Shown one piece after another: positions 61,187 to 64,000 of a stretch of DNA of 64,000 bases. The position numbers and the translations under genes are program-made. Source of the DNA: Novosphingobium sp. (GTDB taxonomy: Bacteria; Pseudomonadota; Alphaproteobacteria; Sphingomonadales; Sphingomonadaceae); assembly GCF_027531025.1 (NCBI RefSeq), contig NZ_JAPZQX010000008.1:52288-116287 (forward strand). The letters are read 5' to 3'. The notes beneath the pieces were generated by a model, which had not been told where the DNA came from, did not search any database, and was given only the letters and a program-made list of their open reading frames with translations. Position 1 is the first letter of the stretch; every line of letters begins with the position of its first letter.

Positions 61187-62559
61187 TACTCCAGCCCCAG
61201 CGCGCCGCGCGCTTCGGCCACGCGGAGCCTTACCTGCTCCGGCGCGGTTCCGCCATAGCTGGCACGCGAGGCGACCGAGGCATCGACCGACAGTGCGGCG
61301 AAGACCCGCTCGTCAATCCGCGCATCGATGGCTTGAAGGTCCGCCAGCGGCAGGGCATCCAGCGCCACGCCCCGGCTTTCGGCCAGCTTTACCGCCGCCC
61401 CGGTGATGTGATGCGCCTCGCGGAAGGGGATGCCCGCCTGGCGCACCAGCCAGTCGGCGAGGTCGGTCGCGGTGGCATAGCCCAGTTCGGCCGCCGCACG
61501 CATCCGCTGGGTGCGGAAGGTGGCGCCCGCCACCATGCCTTCCATCGCGGCCAGGCACAGGGTGAGCAGCCCGGCGGCTTCGAAGACCGGAGGCTTGTCG
61601 TCCTGCATGTCCTTCGAATAGGCCAGCGGCAGGCCCTTCATCGTGATCATCAGGCTGGTCAGGCTGCCCACGATCCGCCCGGCATGGCCGCGCACCAGTT
61701 CGGCCGCATCGGGGTTCTTCTTCTGCGGCATGATCGAGCTGCCGGTGGACAGCGCATCAGGCAGGGTCACGAAGCCGAAGGGCTGGCTGGCCCAGATGAT
61801 GAATTCTTCCGCCAGCCGCGACAGGTGCAGCGCGATCTGGGCGGCGGCCATCAGGTAATCGAGCGCGAAATCGCGGTCCGATACGGCGTCCAGGCTGTTG
61901 CGGGTCGGCTCGGCAAAGCCCAGCGCGTGGGCCGTGGCCTGCCGGTCGATCGGGAAACCGGTCCCGGCCAGGGCGGCAGAGCCCAGCGGGCACTGGTTCA
62001 GCCGGGCGCGGGCATCGGCGAGGCGCGACCGATCGCGCGCGGCCATCTCGAAATAGGCCAGCAGGTGATGCCCCAGCGTGACCGGCTGCGCGGTCTGCAA
62101 ATGGGTGAAGCCGGGCATGATGCTGTCGGCATGTTCGCCCGCGCGGGTGACCAGCGCGACCTGCAGCGCCTCTAGCCCCGCGTCCGCCTGATCGATCGCA
62201 TCGCGCACCCACAGGCGGAAATCGGTCGCCACCTGGTCATTACGGCTGCGCGCGGTGTGCAGCCGTCCCGCCGCCGGGCCGATCAGTTCGGCCAGCCGGC
62301 TTTCAGTGGTCATGTGGATGTCTTCAAGGTCCCAGTTCTCGGGGACGCCATGGGCCTCGTATTCGGCAGCGACCTGGTCGAGCCCCGCTGCAATCGCGGC
62401 GGCATCCTCGGCGCTGACGATGCCCTGTGCGCCCAGCATCGCGACATGAGCCTTTGACGCGGCGATATCTTGCCGCCACAGCGCCTTGTCGAAGGGGATC
62501 GAGGCATTTATCTCGCGCATGATTGCCGACGGCCCTTCCGCGAACCGTCCGCCCCACAT
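61186..62559 (-). CDS. argH: Argininosuccinate lyase
   Basis: A 457-residue fumarase/ASL superfamily enzyme, the last step of arginine synthesis. It starts [20 protein letters not shown], the invariant front. The central [19 protein letters not shown] is the superfamily signature with the catalytic Ser. The ATG at 62559 overlaps the start of the divergent tlpA gene. A frame to 63033 is not coding. Confidence 0.97.
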   Translation of the reverse strand: MWGGRFAEGPSAIMREINASIPFDKALWRQDIAASKAHVAMLGAQGIVSAEDAAAIAAGLDQVAAEYEAHGVPENWDLEDIHMTTESRLAELIGPAAGRLHTARSRNDQVATDFRLWVRDAIDQADAGLEALQVALVTRAGEHADSIMPGFTHLQTAQPVTLGHHLLAYFEMAARDRSRLADARARLNQCPLGSAALAGTGFPIDRQATAHALGFAEPTRNSLDAVSDRDFALDYLMAAAQIALHLSRLAEEFIIWASQPFGFVTLPDALSTGSSIMPQKKNPDAAELVRGHAGRIVGSLTSLMITMKGLPLAYSKDMQDDKPPVFEAAGLLTLCLAAMEGMVAGATFRTQRMRAAAELGYATATDLADWLVRQAGIPFREAHHITGAAVKLAESRGVALDALPLADLQAIDARIDERVFAALSVDASVASRASYGGTAPEQVRLRVAEARGALGLE

Positions 62560-63154
62560 GGTATTGGAGCCGCTCTTGCTGTTTTCCCGCTCGCTCACGC
62601 TCGCCGTCCTTGGCTGTGCCCTGCTGGTCGGGGGGTGCGATAGGGAAACCACGGCGGATAAGCAACCGGCGGCGGGGACCGAAGCGGCGCAGGCCGCGGG
62701 CGGCGAGCTGACCGGGACAATCGACCGCAGCCGCAAGGGCAGCGAACTGCCCGAATTCACGCTGCGCGACGCGGCGGGGAACAAGGTCGAGCTGTCCAGC
62801 TTGAAGGGCAAGCCGCTGCTGATCAACCTCTGGGCCACCTGGTGCGCCCCCTGCGTGGCCGAACTGCCGATGCTGAACCAGCTGGCCAAGGAGCGCGAAG
62901 GGCAGATGAAGGTCCTGACCATCTCGCAGGACCTTCCCCCGGCGGACAAGGTCGCCCAGTTCCTGAAGGCGCGCGGGGCTGATCGGCTGGAACCCTGGCT
63001 CGACCTCGATGGCGAGCTGACCGTGCAGTACAAGCTGACCGTCCTGCCAACGACGATCTACTACGATTCCCAGGGGCGCGAGGTCTGGCGCTTTGTCGGC
63101 GGGCACGACTGGACCAATGCCGAAACGAAGGCAATGCTGGCTGAGGGGAAATAG
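62558..63154 (+). CDS. TlpA-family thioredoxin-like lipoprotein
   Basis: A 198-residue exported thiol-reducing protein. The lipobox LVGGC places the acylated cysteine at residue 27. The redox motif is CAPC at Cys96 and Cys99 in [16 protein letters not shown]. The cis-proline segment is VLPTTIYYD. TlpA proteins reduce apo-proteins such as cytochrome maturation or oxidase copper-assembly partners. Its start ATG (62558-62560) overlaps the argH ATG, with no room for an independent ribosome-binding site. A TTG at 62576 is another candidate. Confidence 0.88.
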   Translation: MVLEPLLLFSRSLTLAVLGCALLVGGCDRETTADKQPAAGTEAAQAAGGELTGTIDRSRKGSELPEFTLRDAAGNKVELSSLKGKPLLINLWATWCAPCVAELPMLNQLAKEREGQMKVLTISQDLPPADKVAQFLKARGADRLEPWLDLDGELTVQYKLTVLPTTIYYDSQGREVWRFVGGHDWTNAETKAMLAEGK

Positions 63155-63435
63155 CCCGTCGCCGCCACCTGGGGTTTGGTCACCGCCGTATCGGCGAGGC
63201 CGTCCTGCGCGCGCTTGGCTATGAACGGATCGGCGATCGCGGCCATGGGGGCCCTACCCCGCAAAACCGTTATCCAGCGGCTCCTCGAATGCAGTCGAAC
63301 GGCCCCGATCTAGCCCGCGCTGACCCAACCGACCAGAGGTGAACAGGGGCGAATTTTGGACGAACAAATTGCGCAAGAACATGGCGGATTTCTGGGGTTT
63401 TCACAACCGCAGACGCACAACGTCGGTCTGAAAAA
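63155..63435. other. Intergenic region between tlpA and tRNA-Leu
   Basis: These 281 bases hold no gene I can support. Short open frames on both strands lack protein-family features. The region just right of 63300 contains AT-richer segments (GAATTTTGGACG), which could hold the 3' trailer or a terminator of the tRNA, but no clear hairpin with T-run is visible. Confidence 0.5.
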
Positions 63436-63522
63436 TGGTGCCCAGAAGAGGACTCGAACCTCCACGCCGTTTCCAGCGCCGCCACCTGAAGACGGTGCGT
63501 CTACCAATTCCGCCATCTGGGC
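63436..63522 (-). tRNA. tRNA-Leu (anticodon CAG)
   Basis: The minus strand folds as an 87-base leucine tRNA with encoded CCA. The acceptor stem pairs GCCCAGA with TCTGGGC, followed by A73 and CCA. The D-arm reads GGCGGAATTGGTAGACGC, the usual leucine pattern. The anticodon loop is TTCAGGT inside a CCGTC/GGCGG stem (with one G-T pair), giving anticodon CAG. A long variable arm follows, and the T-arm has GGTTCGAGTCC. Confidence 0.97.
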
Positions 63523-63617
63523 ACGGATGGCAGCGGGCCAAGACGCCTGCTGCCGGGTAGGAGCGCGCCACTAGCGGTGGTGAGGGTGTCTGTCAACGCA
63601 TAGGTTGGGCTTGATGT

Positions 63618-63650
63618 GAAAAGCCACCCGCATGGGTAACACGAGTGGCT
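63618..63650 (-). terminator. Possible terminator downstream of a small minus-strand frame
   Basis: On the minus strand AGCCACTCG (63650-63642) pairs with CGGGTGGCT (63630-63622) with one G-T pair, followed by TTTTC. It lies 30 bases beyond the stop of the 67-codon frame at 63680-63883. Confidence 0.5.
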
Positions 63651-63679
63651 GCCAGCCACGCCTGACGGACCCATGGCGC

Positions 63680-63883
63680 CTATTTGGCGGGGGTGAGCGG
63701 GGTGAGCGGATCGATCCCGTCCCACTGGTCCAGGGCCTTGCGATCGGCACCCCTGGCAAGCTCGCTGGCGGCGACATCCTCGGCGCGCTGGCCTACTGGC
63801 TGGTCTACATCCGGCAGGCCTGGCGGTGCGGATAAGGCTAGCCAAGCATCACCTTCACCGCTAGGCAGCGCCCCTTGCTGCAC
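63680..63883 (-). CDS. Possible small protein of unknown function
   Basis: A 67-codon frame on the minus strand starting with GTG at 63883 and ending DGIDPLTPLTPAK. It is rich in Ala, Asp and Pro and has no hydrophobic helix. The only support is a terminator-like hairpin 30 bases after the stop. It has no clear ribosome-binding site and lies 18 bases from the divergent dehydrogenase start. It could equally be non-coding. Without it, 63523-63901 (379 bases) contains no gene. Confidence 0.3.
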   Translation of the reverse strand: MQQGALPSGEGDAWLALSAPPGLPDVDQPVGQRAEDVAASELARGADRKALDQWDGIDPLTPLTPAK

Positions 63884-63901
63884 TTGCGAAGGGATGGATT
63901 G

Positions 63902-64000
63902 ATGCGGACAGTGGCGGTGATCGGCGCAGGCCAGATGGGATCGGGCATTGCCCAGACCGTGGCCCAGTTCGGCATGAAGGTGCTGCTGTCTGATGTTGAC
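63902..64000 (+). CDS. 3-hydroxyacyl-CoA dehydrogenase, 5' fragment (cut by window end)
   Basis: The first 33 codons of a protein starting MRTVAVIGAGQMGSGIAQ, the NAD-binding GxGxxG motif (GAGQMG) of 3-hydroxybutyryl-CoA or related acyl-CoA dehydrogenases. It oxidises 3-hydroxyacyl-CoA to 3-ketoacyl-CoA. The window ends inside the gene, so nothing can be said about its full length. The start at 63902 follows AAGGGATGG. Confidence 0.85.
   Translation, partial: MRTVAVIGAGQMGSGIAQTVAQFGMKVLLSDVD

Noticed and set aside
1..64000. CRISPR arrays, prophage or integrated plasmid genes
   Set aside because: No regularly spaced repeats, integrases, phage structural genes or plasmid replication genes were found. 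Only one short mobile element is visible.

Overview
This is a 64 kb stretch of a GC-rich, densely packed alphaproteobacterial chromosome. The gene set points to the Sphingomonadales (Erythrobacter, Novosphingobium or Sphingopyxis relatives): a plant-type GshA, a ctaCD/ctaB-ctaG-ctaE-surf1-thrC cytochrome oxidase cluster, a small Rossmann-like protein next to moaA, and an in-frame repeat that reads LRQAQDER inside a methyltransferase. These family assignments come from reading the proteins. No database search was run, so the genus is left open.

Layout. 1-4.1 kb: LysR regulator, two tail-to-tail cyclophilins, MgtE and a DUF1489 protein. 4.1-8.8 kb (minus): a tightly overlapping operon mutY, serine hydrolase, nudC, FrnE-like oxidoreductase and SDR. 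8.8-16.1 kb (plus): a DUF721/DciA-like protein, three DsbA-family thiol oxidoreductases in a row, smc and a methyltransferase. A 264-bp MITE-like element sits exactly at the stop/start junction of the first two dsbA-like genes. 16.1-23.2 kb: SoxR and a VOC protein sharing a SoxR-type dyad, a YedK-like protein, a lipoprotein, ubiA, rsmE, gshA, a monooxygenase-like protein and an ICMT-like membrane protein. 23.3-27.6 kb (minus): bamB, a YfgM-like protein, a glycosyltransferase and an alpha/beta hydrolase. 27.6-36.7 kb: selO, astD, two envelope proteins, rarD, pyrC, ygfZ, and a TetR regulator divergent from a COG3687-type protein, then a GNAT protein. 36.9-50.4 kb (minus): rpmA-rplU, a molybdopterin set (moaE, moaD, moaA), folB, an RlmI-like methyltransferase, thrC and the aa3-type oxidase cluster, interrupted by an epoxide hydrolase. 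50.6-56.0 kb (plus): pyrE-pdxJ-acpS-lepB, an AI-2E exporter family protein, a DUF3089 protein and ruvX. 56.0-57.9 kb (minus): an unrecognised three-gene operon. 58.0-64.0 kb: two thioesterases, a siroheme synthase remnant, lysA, an LptM-like lipoprotein, argH, a TlpA-like protein, tRNA-Leu(CAG) and the start of a 3-hydroxyacyl-CoA dehydrogenase.

Most of the window is housekeeping: envelope biogenesis, respiration, cofactor and amino-acid synthesis, and chromosome maintenance. Transcription units are compact, with many 1-4 base overlaps of ATGA, GTGA, TTGA or TGATG type.

The part that does not fit known systems is 55989-57923. A 50-residue peptide with a polar front half and a very hydrophobic tail is followed by two unfamiliar proteins. 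These two appear to share a cupin-like histidine-containing core followed by a helical HEAT-like tail. The layout (short peptide, then two putative metal-enzyme-like proteins, standing alone between core genes) resembles a ribosomally made, modified peptide (RiPP) locus of a kind I do not recognise. Other points of note are the MITE insertion, a truncated uroporphyrinogen methyltransferase remnant in the siroheme protein, a terminator-like hairpin inside the start of the DUF983 gene, and start codons of argH and tlpA that overlap head to head.
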